Origin: Prochilodus magdalenae
Lineage: Eukaryota; Chordata; Actinopteri; Characiformes; Prochilodontidae
Assembly: GCA_024036415.1 (NCBI GenBank)
Contig: JAMWET010003133.1
Span: 1 to 64,000, forward strand
Direction: 5' to 3'
Length of the DNA stretch: 64,000 bases
Made by a program: the position numbers and the translations under genes. Position 1 is the first letter of the stretch. Every line of letters begins with the position of its first letter. This document shows, in pieces, positions 48,068-60,500 of this stretch. Under the pieces are notes generated by a model. That model saw only the letters and a list, made by a program, of their open reading frames with translations. It was not told the origin of the DNA and did not search any database.

Positions 48068-49381
48068 CAGACAGCAGCTGAGGTTCTCGTTCTCTCTCTC
48101 TACAAGAAAAAAAAATTAAAGAACTTAGCTTTTACACCACCTGTATTTCTAGCTAGCTGTGGTGCAGGGAGGCAGCAGCAGAGCCAGCTAGCGTCAAGGT
48201 ACCATGTCAGTATTCCCAACTGGGTAGACTTTATTATTGCTAGGAAACTGTAGTATTTTCGAGCAAATGGAGCTTTAATATTAATTAAACTGAGAAACTG
48301 TTCAAAGTGCCGTCTTTCATGACTCACCTCCTCCAAGCGTCCATGAAACTTTGCCTCAGAATCAAAAAACATCAAACCACAGCTGCTGTTCATTTGCAGA
48401 GTCGCATATTAAAACCAGAAAAATAACAAACAAAAATATACTATTATAAAATCTAATATTTAATAAAGCAGTTTATTATTCTAAAAAAATGGTTGAATTC
48501 ACACATTAGCTTAAATGTTTTTTATTATTATTATTATTTTTAATAACTGTTACACTACATTATGGAAATATCCTACCATAGCAAATATGTCTGGATTTAT
48601 AGATTTATAGTACAGATTACATTAGTACTTATAGTATAGATATAAAATGTTTGCAGCATTACTAAACTAAAGGTAGATTGTTATTTCTCAGCCTCTTGTT
48701 CAGACAGGGCGGCAGTAGTTTGACAGGACAAAACCTAGCAACACTGTGAAACAGTAAAAACGTTATGCTACCCACCTGTCCAGGGCAAACAGAGCCACCT
48801 CCTTATCTCCTTCAACCTCTCTCGATACTCTCGGTACAACTCGCCAGCTCCTTATGTCCAGCTTCATGTTCAGATTCTCCTGTTACACCTAAAAACTGCG
48901 GTTACTATTGCCTCATGTGCCAGAATGGAATTGCAGCACCATGGAATGGGAAAATTCTAACAAGAAGCTAGGGAACGTCCGTATCTGGAAAGATTACCAG
49001 CATTAAAAGAACATTAGTGTGTTTAGTGATAGTCTAAATCATCTTATCAGAGAGAAGTAATATTAGCTGAGTAGGTGCTGAATTTGCCTGAGTGCAGGAG
49101 CTTGTCCGAACATGCTATGAACAGAGGATCTATCATGTTTCAGATGAAGAACTGATAACGACATCGTACCCTACATTACCTCACAGGGAAAACTGACTAT
49201 GTGTCCTCACTCTTTACAAAATACACCACCACACTTTAAGGAGGCTGTGAGTCTAATTACATCAGTTCAGTTACAACAGCGTCAGTTTCACTCATATGAC
49301 CTCGTCACTCAGATCGGGGAGGAAAATAGACACAGGACACAATCAGCTTTGGACATTTTGATAACACAGGACGTGACAAAG

Positions 49382-50455
49382 ATTTTTAAACATTTTTAAA
49401 AATGTATGTGTGGCCCTAGTGCCCCTATAGGCCAATATGCTCTGAATATATGGGTTCGTTGAAAATTGTTGTAAGTTTTAGAACCCACGAGAATGAAATA
49501 CCCAACCACGTTTTCAATGTACGCGTATAAAAATAACTTGAACCAGACACAATAGAGGGACGTTATTGATCACCTTTACTGGTTTCATATACATTAAGGT
49601 GTAGTTCAAGTTCTTACTAAACCAAGGTAGGCGTATAGTCTGACCACTAAAGTTTCATATCCGAAAACCCGATTTACGCAAAAACAATAAGCGAGCGTCC
49701 TGCAACATAAGAAAAATAAAACAGTTCAGTGTCTTCATACACAAATACAATTATGTAAATAAAATATACCTTTAAACAATTTCCAAGCTATCTTTAAATA
49801 CCAACAACGATATGCAAATGTATCTGGATTATGTTTGCACTTCCCCAAATGATAAGCATAAAATAAACACACCCTATCAGATTTACACAAACATGACCAA
49901 GCAACTCATAGACTGAGCCTATAGGAACACTTAAATAGGGGCCTCACACTCACACACCAGTGCGCGTACACACACTCAAACAACCCAGAGCAGTCCGGCT
50001 GGTGGATGATGCTCTTCATCAGAGGCCCCACACTGCTTTTCCGGTCACAGTGGGGGCTATGTGATCTTTACTGTTGGGCTGAAACGCCATCCACACAATG
50101 AAGAGGGAGCTAGTTTGTGCGCGTGAACTACAGATGGCACGTACAAAGTCCACAGACTTAGCCAGCTAGCGAGCTATCTCTAGCCAAACATTGTCGTGTG
50201 TCCGTAAGTAAAACACAGTGGTAAGGTCAATAAAACCGCTTGTACCAAGAAAACACACCCGGAAACTGTTGATAACCCTCTCTCTGCCAAAGAAAATTAT
50301 ATGTACACTGTTTAAACCCACTTTTAATCCACTTTCTCTCTAACATATTTATCTATTTTTTAAAACGACAGTATTATATTGACGTTAATTCACAGATTTT
50401 TTTTTTTTTTTTTTAAATAATGACCAGGGTTACATATTCATTGTTTTCATAGAGA
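49382..50455. mobile_element. About 1.07-kb insertion of unknown class
   Basis: Sequence on both sides matches 23860-23990 nearly without a break, but about 1.07 kb is added here. No long inverted repeats, target duplication or coding frame is evident. A solo LTR or non-autonomous transposon is possible. Confidence 0.5.
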
Positions 50456-50870
50456 AACATCCTATATGGGCATGACTGCATGGCGCTGACTACAAAATGA
50501 TGACATGGCCACAGTGGTCTAAAAGCAGCTACTGAGTTTGGTTGTCTTAAGAAACTAAGTACATTTCACACTGAGTACCAAAGTCACATTTCACAGATTG
50601 GCCTCTATTGTGCTGTATGGAGCTCTACAAACCCATATACCTATTGCGTGGCTTATCAACATTAATATAAGCTTAATTACTGGAATCTCCTTTACATTAT
50701 TATAGTATTATCACAGGACAGTCAGGGGGCGGACCCAAGTGCAGAGAGGAAGACCCGTGAGAAGGGGTCTAAAGTAAGACCAGAGAAACAGAACCTTTAT
50801 TTATTAGTAATGTGTAACGCTGTGGGGCCCAGGGTGCTTTTTATCAAAGTTCAGTAATGCTGAGATTAAT

Positions 50871-51300
50871 AACCGATCATCACACTGATTTATCAGTCTA
50901 CTCAGACTTTAGCAGAGCTCAGTAACACTGAGATTAATAACTGATCATCACACTGATTTATCGGTCTACTCAGACTTTAGCAGAGCTCAGTAACGCTGAG
51001 ATTAATAACTGACCATCACACTGATTTATCAGTATACTCAGACTTTAGCAGAGCTCAGTAACGCTGAGATTAATAACTGATCATCACACTGATTTATCAG
51101 TCTACTCAGACTTTAGCAGAGCTCAGTAACGCTGAGATTAATAACTGACCATCACACTGATTTATCAGTCTACTCAGACTTTAGCAGAGCTCAGTAACAC
51201 TGAGATTAATAACTGATCATCACACTGATTTATCAGTCTACTCAGACTTTAGCAGAGCTCAGTAACACTGAGATTAATAACTGATTATTACACTGATATT
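50871..51300. repeat. 68-bp minisatellite, 7 units, upstream of copy C
   Basis: Units start at 50871, 50939, 51007, 51075, 51143, 51211 and 51279 (last partial). The array ends about 165 bp before the signal-peptide exon of copy C. Confidence 0.95.
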
Positions 51301-51464
51301 TTCTATCTGCTTTCCTTTTTCAGGTTTTTACATGAAGTGGTGTTCTGTATAGGACCTCACATAGTCAATGATCAATGAACAGAAGTGATTATCCACAAAT
51401 AATTTAATGTTTGACAGCTGAATTATATTTTCCTTTGTATTTTACAGGATTATCGGCCACAGTA

Positions 51465-51510
51465 ATGATGGTTAATTCTGTTTCTCTGATCATTCTTCTC
51501 ATGTTGCCAG
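51465..51510 (+). CDS. Copy C signal-peptide exon
   Basis: ATGATG start at 51465 gives [15 protein letters not shown]. It begins at a tttacag acceptor (51448 on) and ends at ccag|gtgagt in phase 1. Confidence 0.75.
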
Positions 51511-54500
51511 GTGAGTCTCTCCTGAAACACCTTCACTTTTACAGAAACCCATGTCTCTATTTTCCATATAAACAGAATATCAACAGTAGGGCTGGGCGAT
51601 ATGGCAAAACATATTATCATGATCATATTTTGCTCCTGTAATCTACTGTTTAATTGTGGTTTAAACTTGTCCTTATGGTCAGAACATGACAAACACTCAA
51701 CACTCACACATTACAAATCTATCCTGGAAGAGAGTGAGTTTCCCTGGCTGGCTGTTTTTACCAGCTAAATGAGTAGAGATTATTTTTAGATGTCTGGTGA
51801 GGAATGCTACTAGTGCTAGGCTATCGTTTTTGTCCTAGTAGTTTTAGGGGCAGAAGAACTTAAATAAATCTGACGCAGTCTGGATAAAAGAGACCTCACA
51901 GCTTTAACTGCCGTGTGCTACTCCTACACCAGACGTATAACATCCTCTGTTTGGTCGTGGTTAAACTGGAATCAGTGCATTGTGTCTGATTTGGTGACTG
52001 TAGTGCAATAACATGCCCGTGTGGCAGCGCTACTTCATGCTAGCTTTTTAAGCTAGCTCTCTCCAACCCTCTTTCACCCAGTGAAACAGCACCATTCGGC
52101 TGTAGCTGTGTGGAGAATAAGTGATCTAACGCTACCAAGATTGAATAAGAGATAAGAGTGAATCCACTCAGACCGCAATTCAACTGTCTCTCATCTCACT
52201 CATCTAATCGTGTGGAGAAACCTTCTGGTGGTGAAAACAAAATAGTGTCACTACTCTAACAGTGGATAATTACTATTATGGTTTAATCGCCCAGCCCTAA
52301 TCAGCAGACACATCAAGCCAAGTAGATGTATATGGTTGATGTGGTGTTTTTACTGGCCTCAGTGAGTTCTTAGTATGCTGATATATTTCTTTCTGCCTCT
52401 GACACACCTATTTAAACAGCTCCTTCCGTGATGTCTGACTGGTCAAAGAATTACACCAGGTAAGTTTTGGATAACCACATATGACATTATCGGTGTTGTG
52501 ATTTTGTAACACCAGCAGGTGCAATTATCATTAAAGTCCAAGGACAAACAGATTCATACAGTTTCGTACCATGGAGTTTGGTCTGTGTTCTGCTAACCAG
52601 GCTAATGCTAGCCACTTCCCTTTAGTTAATATAAGTAGTGGGTATCATATGCAGTGCCACACACCACTGTGCAGGGTCTGGTCTAGAGTATGTTATTTAA
52701 ATGTATCAGGGAATGATATTTTCATTAATTTCCTATTTTAATTCCACTTCATTAGGAAATCTTTAACAGAAGCAAAGTCAGAGGCGATGTGCAGTGCCTA
52801 CAATACATCAAGCAGGGGGATGAATGGAAGACAGTGTTCATCACCCCCACTGGGCACAAGCTTTCCTCCTCCAAGGAGACAAATTCCTGTTATAGTACGT
52901 GGTCAGGGCACATGGGATGCCTAGCAATCTGATGTCAGATCAGGGACCCCAGTTTGCTAGTCGCTTTTGGAAGGCCTTCTGCCAACCCATGGGAGCCTCT
53001 GCTAGCCTCTCCAATGTCCAAATTGAGAGAATCAATCAGGAGACCTTGTCCAGACTCTGCGGTATTAAACTTCTACCCACCCAGCCTCTTGGGTGGCCCA
53101 TCACCTCTGGGCAGACGATGCCCACTACACCCTCTGGAGAACACCCTCTGGAGTTCTCTACTTATTTATTTATTTATTTATTTATTTATTAAGCACTTGT
53201 TTCTTTTTGTTTCTGTTTCCTTTTACTTTTGCTTTTTCTTTTCCTTTTCCTTTTCCTTTTTCTTTTCCTTTTCCCTCTTTCTCTTTGGCTGTACCGTCTA
53301 CCCCTCTACAAAGGTGTAGGGGAGATGGTTGTTTGATGGGAGCTTATATGGCCGACGCCTCAGATGCAGCTTGTTGGGTTAATCAGCCCGGGGCATTCTG
53401 GGGGTTTCCCTTACAGTAAATCCATTCTAAATAACTCTCTACCAACCAAAACGATATGAAAAGATTTGACATACCACAGTTCAACAAACAAACAAATGAA
53501 TAAATATTTTTCTTAGGTTTTATTAAAGAAAGATTTTATTTTAATACAGAGGCTGATATCATCATATAATCAGGGTAGTCTAGGATTGATTATATGGAAT
53601 AGATTTTCCATATAATCAATTTCAGCACAGTGACATGATAGATAAAATAAAACAATGTTAAAATATAGTGTTGCAGGTCACTCTGTAAAGCCAGAAATAA
53701 TAATGTATACAACAGAAACACTGGGTCACATTTCACCGTTACAAACACAGAAAGAAGATCCAATGCTGAATGAACATTACACTGATTATACATTATACAT
53801 TAGATTAATCTGCTCATGGAGGTCCCAAGAACGTCCCTCTTGAGTGTCCTTCAGCTGTGTGCAATGACATGTTTCCACCAGAGGGGTCCCCAAATCCTAT
53901 ATCTTACAGAGTTAGTGATTTAAACGTTAAATTATTATTGTGATACAGATACAAAATCTGCTTGCTATGATATTCTTACTCAGGGAACTTTATTCTGTCT
54001 GTTCCTAGAAACATCGGTTAAAGAGGTCAAATGAGGTCAACTGTACATACGAGTCAGACTACATGTCAGCGACTGGAGTATTTAATCTTTCTCTTCTTTT
54101 CTCTGCAGGACTTCTTCACCAATGCCTACCCCTACCAACTCCACCCAGTGTAAGTCACACTTGGAATTTTTATCTATTGTATTTCATCATAGGGTGTCTG
54201 TGTGGGATCTGATGTAGGAAGACTCCGGAGGCTCCTAACAGATGGAGGCACATACCAGTGATACTATTTAGTTTTAATTACTTCTGCCCCTTTTTTCAGA
54301 CTCACTAAGATTAGATTAAATCCCTTCACTGATTAAGTAGTAATTTACAGACTATATGTAAATACAAGATGAAGGCTTTGTCTGGGTGGGTTTTTAATGA
54401 TTAGCCCTTTCTAATGTTACCTGTAGGTCCTCTGAAGATGTTACCTGTAGGTCCTGTGAAGATGTTACCTGTAGGTCCTGTGAAGATGTTACCTGTAGCT

Positions 54501-57500
54501 CCTGTGAAGATGTTACCTGTAGGTCCTGTGATGATGTTACCTGTAGCTCCTGTGATAATGTTACCTGTAGCTCCTGTGATAATGTTACCTGTAGGTCCTG
54601 GGATGATGTTACATGTGGGTCCTTGGATGATGTTACCTGTAGGTCCTGGGATGATGTTACCTGTAGCTCCTGTGATGATGTTACCTGTAGCTCCTGTGAT
54701 GATGTTACCTGTAGGTCCTGGGATGATGTTACTAGTAGGTCCTGGGATGATGTTACTTGTAGCTCCTGTGATGATGTTACCTGTAGGTCCTGGGATGATG
54801 TTACCATTGTTGATCAGTGGTGGCAAGCCCAATTAATTGTAGAGCTTTTTTTTAACACACTAAAGAAGCAACAAATACAAATAAATCTTATGAATATTAC
54901 CAACATAACGAATTAATTATTCACATCATTCATCATTACCAGCATGAATCCCTCTAGCAAGTATATGTATGTATGTATGTATATAAGTATATGATATTCT
55001 ACAGTAAAGATCTGTTTTTTAACTGGTAAATAGTGGAACAATCAAATTGACCGTCATAGTACATGTTACAGAGCACAGAGGCTTTGTGCATACTGTACTT
55101 ATTTCTTTTTAAATGATGCCATTTTTAAAATCTCTTTTAGACGGCCCAAAGACAGTTTTGGTGTCTAGCAGACCCTCTGGTAGAGTACATGAGGGTTCTT
55201 CAGTGACTCTGAATTGCAACTCATTAAGTGGGATGTGCTCCTTCCATGAGTGTGTTCTTTTGTTAGTTATTTGTCCATGAGTTTAACCTTTACTCAGTTA
55301 ATCTCCTGTATACAATAACCCCACCCAAGTCCTACATTTATTAATGATGTAAAAATAATAAGGAACATGTGCTTATACTTTTGTGTATTTTGTATTTTTA
55401 TAGATAGCCCAAAGACAGTCTTGGTGTCTAGCAGACCCTCTGGTAGAGTACTTGAGGGTTCTTCAGTGACTCTGAATTGCAACAGTGATGCAAACCCACC
55501 TGTGGAGAACTACACCTGGTTTAAGAGATCAGGAACTGAAGATGTACAAACAGGCTCTGGGCAGATTTACACCATCAACACCATCACCTCCTCAGACAGT
55601 AACAAATACAAGTGTAGGGCATCCAACCAGCACGGGTCTGCATTCTCAGAGTACATACCACTTGATGTGTTATGTAAGTATAGCTTCTGTAAGTCTGCTA
55701 CCATCTCCACTATCTTCTTATCTGCACCCACCACTTTTCCTCCTATTGCACTGGTGTACAGCACAGCCGATATTAAGGTCTTTTCTGTACCAGTTACTTA
55801 GACGTATTAAGCAGGATGCGCTGCCTCCATGTGTTTGTTCTTGTGTTAGTTATTTGTCCATGAGTTTAACCTTTACTCAGTTAATCTACTGTATACAATA
55901 ACCCCACCCAAGTCCTACATTTATTAATGATGTAAAAATAATGAGACCATGTAGTTATACTTTTTTGGATTTTGTATTTTTTAGATAGACCGAAGAGAGT
56001 CTTGGTGTCCAGCAGACCTTCTGGTAGAGTACTTGAGGGTACATCAGTGACTCTGAACTGCAGCAGTGAAGCAAACCCACCTGTGGAGAACTACACCTGG
56101 TTTAAGAGATCAGGAACTGGAGATGTACAAACAGGCTACAGGCAGAATTACACCATCAACAACATCAGCCCTTCAGATAGTAACAAATACAAGTGTAGGG
56201 CATCCAACCAGCACGGATCTGTGCTCTCAAAGTACATCCCACTTGATGTGTTATGTAAGTATTTCCTCCTGCATGCCTTCTACCGTCTACATCTTCTTCT
56301 TATCTGTACCACCACTCTTCTTCCTAGTGCACAGCTGAAATTCCTTTACCAGTGTCTTACTATTATTAGGCAGGACACCCTGCCCCCAGGTGTGTGTTCT
56401 TTTGTTAGTTATTTGTCCATGAGTTTAACCTTTACTCAGTTAATCTACTGTATACAATAACCCCACACAAGTCCTACACTTATTAATGATGTAAAAATAA
56501 TAAGGGACATGTAGTTATACTTTTTTGTATTTTGTATTTTTTCAGACGGACCAAAGACAGTCTTGGTGTCCAGCAGCCCCTCTGGTAGAGTACTTGAGGG
56601 TTCTTCAGTGAATCTGAACTGCCGCAGTAAAGCAAACCCACCTGTGAAGAACTACACCTGGTTTAGGAGATCAGGAACTGAAGATGTACAAACAGGCTCT
56701 GGGCAGAGTTACACCATCAACAACATTACCTCCTCAGACAGTAACAGATATAAGTGTAGAGCATTCAGCCAGCACGGATCTGCATTCTCAGAGTACATAG
56801 GACTAGATGTGTTATGTAAGTATTTCCTCCTGTAAGTCTGCTACCATCTCCACTTCTTATCTGTACCCACCACTCTTCCTTCTAGTGCACAGCACTACTA
56901 AAATTCCTGTACCAGTGCCTTACACTCATTAAGTGAGATGCGCTGCCTCCATGTGTTTGTTCTTTTGTTAGTTATGTGTCCATGAGTTTAACCTTTACTC
57001 AGTTAATCTCCTGTATACAATAACCCACCCAAGTCCTACATTTATTAGTGATGTAAAAATAATAAGGGACATGTAGTTATACCTTTGTTTATTTTTGTAT
57101 TTTCTTAGACAGACCAAAGACAGTCTTGGTGTCCAGCAGACCCTCTGGTGAAATACTTGAGGGTTCTTCAGTGACTCTGAACTGCAGCAGTGAAGCAAAC
57201 CCACCTGTGGAGAACTACACCTGGTTTGAGAGATCAGGAACTGAAGATGTACTAATAGGCTACGGGCAGAGTTACACCATCGGAAATATTACCCCTTCAG
57301 ACAGTAACAAATACAAGTGTAGAGCATCCAACCAGCACGGATCTGTAGACTCAGAGTACATACCACTTGATGTTGTATGTAAGTACATGATCATTTATAT
57401 CTACTGGAACACTGTAGTTTATGTACAGTTCTCCGTTAATCCCACTGAATGCTACAGCCAGCAGATCTAAACGATATTGTACTTCTAGAGTTCCCAAAGA

Positions 57501-60500
57501 AGGTGGGATCTCTGTGACAGTGACCCTGACAATGGTCAATGATGCACTTGCACTGACTTCCATTGTTTTTTGTCAAATTAAGAGAACACAGAGAGGTAGG
57601 TCTAATGATGCTGCAACTGAAAGTCATAGGACCCCCTCGATCCTGCCCAACCCACACGTTATTCCTCATTATTCCCAAAGCTGCTTCTTGTTATGTTGGG
57701 TTTTTGCCACCTTTGTTTGTTGATGACAGAGAGAAAACAACATCCTACTGTTGTATCCAAAGAGGATCTGGGAACTGTGCAGTGATAAGCCGAATACTCA
57801 TTCTCTTCTTTAGCCCATTGGACGCAGAGCATGGGCTAAAGAGGATTTCAAGAATTTTTGAGACCACAGAACACTTTTTCACTTCCCCTGAGTCTGTGTT
57901 AAATGAGCTCAGACTCAGTCAGGGATGTTTCTGAATCAGGTTTGATCTGGTTTCTTCTCATGGTGGAGGTTTAACTTGCATTTGTGAATGCAGCAGCAGC
58001 AAACCATGCTGATCGTGGTGTTTGGAAGTGTTCCTGATCCTGTGCGGTGATTTCCACTACAGAGTAGTGTCTGTTTTAAAATCAGTCACTTGGATACAGA
58101 GATAGATTAGATTAGATTAGATTATTACAAAATGAGGTCAGATATCCATGCTCCATGTTTATTAAGTCCTCATAGTACATATACCACATGAGACAGTATT
58201 TTATATATACTGTATAAATATATGTTCTATAACCAGCAGATCTAACCGAGTTGTTGTACTTCTAGATTCCCCGAAGGAGACATCAGTGTCTGTAACCCTG
58301 AGATGCAATGCTTATGCTAACCCACCTGTGACGGACTACACCTGGTTTAGAGAAGGTGAAAGTGAACCTGTGGCACACGGGGAGACCTACAACATCACAA
58401 GTATCACTAAAGAAGACATTACACCATTCTACTGTAAGGCTGGTAACAGGATTGGCTTTAGCGCTGCACGTCTGGTACCAGTCACCATTACGGGTGAGCA
58501 GCATTGGATACTCAATCACATGGCTCGGTCTAATTGTATGGAATGTTTTCTGGTTTAAAAGTTTAAAATTTTATATTTTAACCTTTATATTATTTTATTT
58601 TTTAATCAGAGGAGAGTTCTAACGCTGCTGCTGGCATCGGTGGATTCTGTGGAGGACTTGTTGTAGCTGTTCTCTTCACCATTCTGTGGTTAAGGTGATG
58701 CTTAAGCCAGTCTCAGTTTAAATCAAACTCTTTATTCAACCATGCAACATTAAACCTATTAAACCTAAGCCTAGACTTCACCATCCTCATGGCATTGTAG
58801 TCCAAGACCAAGACTAAGTCCATGCCCGAGAAATCAACCTATAATGGTTACATTAGTGAAAAGTCCAGGTTATAGGGGAAAGATCTGACAAGAGGTTTCG
58901 ATACTGACATGTTGAGCGTCCCTGTTTTGCTTCTTCTGCCTAGCACTGGACCTGCTTCTGACTAACGTAGCCAACAAACACTAGAAGTTAAGTCACCCAA
59001 ACCTACTCCAATACCGTGACTTCTTGACGAGTGAGGAGATGTGCCCTTTAAACGAATGCTGCCTGTTGAACATTCTTCTTTGAGTTTTTGCTCGTGTCAT
59101 TCTCCTATAGTCCTCTAAAGTGAGCCCAGCAATAGAGAAACCACCACCTAGCTTATTGGCTGGGGCAATGGAGCAGGTCACCTATAGCCTGGCGTCCACA
59201 AACACACCTCCTACCCAGCAGCTGTGCTCCTGTGAAGCCCCATCATTACCTCTCTCCATGGCTATAATAATCGTCAGCCTCATAGTTTCAGTTTTAAACT
59301 AAAGAAGCAAAATTGGACAAAAAAAGGTCAACAAGCTGTTTAAAACAAGCACCTTTAAATATTTAATGTACATCTGTTGTTGTTGTTTATTACCTGAAAG
59401 ATGGGGGAAGAAGCAGACTACAAATGGAAATAATATTGAAGCAGGTGAAAGCAGGAGGGAGAAACACAACACATCAAATGAAAATGATTACGAGGTATGT
59501 GGTCTGTTAGAGTGCATGTATCATTATTCATCCTGTCCTCCAGTTTCAGAGTGAGGCAGCAGGGTTTAACCAGTTTCAGAGTGAGGCAGCAGTGTTTAAC
59601 CAGTTTCAGAGTGAGGCAGCAGAGTTTAACCAGTTTCAGAGTGGGGCAGCAGGGTTTAACCAGTTTCAGAGTGAAGCAGCCGGGTTTAACCAGTTTCAGA
59701 GTGAGGCAGCAGGGTTTAACCAGTTTCAGAGTGAAGCAGCCGGGTTTAACCAGTTTCAGAGTGAGGCAGCAGGGTTTAACCAGTTTCAGAGTGGGGCAGC
59801 AGGATTTAACCAGTTTCAGAGTGAGGCAGCAGGGTTTAACCAGTTTCAGAGTGAGGCAGCAGGGTTTAACCAGTTTCAGAGTGAGGCAGCAGGGTTTACC
59901 CAGTTTTAGAGTGAGGCAGCAGGGTTTACCCAGTTTTAGAGTGAGACAGCAGGGTTTAACCAGTTTCAGAGTGAGGCAGCAGGGTTTACCCAGTTTTAGA
60001 GTGAGACAGCAGGGTTTAACCAGTTTCAGAGTGAGGCAGCAGGGTTTAACCAGTTTCAGAGTGAGGCAGCAGGGTTTAACCAGTTTCAGAGTGAGGCGGC
60101 AGGGTTTAACCAGTTTCAGAGTGAGGCAGCAGGGTTTAACCAGTTTCAGAGTGAGGCAGCAGGGTTTAACCAGTTTCAGAGTGAGGCAGCAGGGTTTTTG
60201 TGAACTTTTACCAGAAGGTGTAGTACAGGTTTACCCAGTTTCAGAGTGAGGCAGCAGGGTTTAACCAGTTTCAGAGTGAGGCAGCAGGGTTTAACCAGTT
60301 TCAGAGTGAGGCAGCAGGGTTTAACCAGTTTCAGAGTGAAGCAGCCGGGTTTAACCAGTTTCAGAGTGAAGCAGCCGGGTTTAACCAGTTTCAGAGTGAG
60401 GCAGCCGGGTTTAACCAGTTTCAGAGTGAAGCAGCCGGGTTTAACCAGTTTCAGAGTGAGGCAGCAGGGTTTAACCAGTTTCAGAGTGAGGCAGCAGGGT

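Noticed and set aside
54394..54836. Open frames on both strands across the 24-bp array
   Set aside because: 24 is a multiple of three, so all frames are open by repetition alone.
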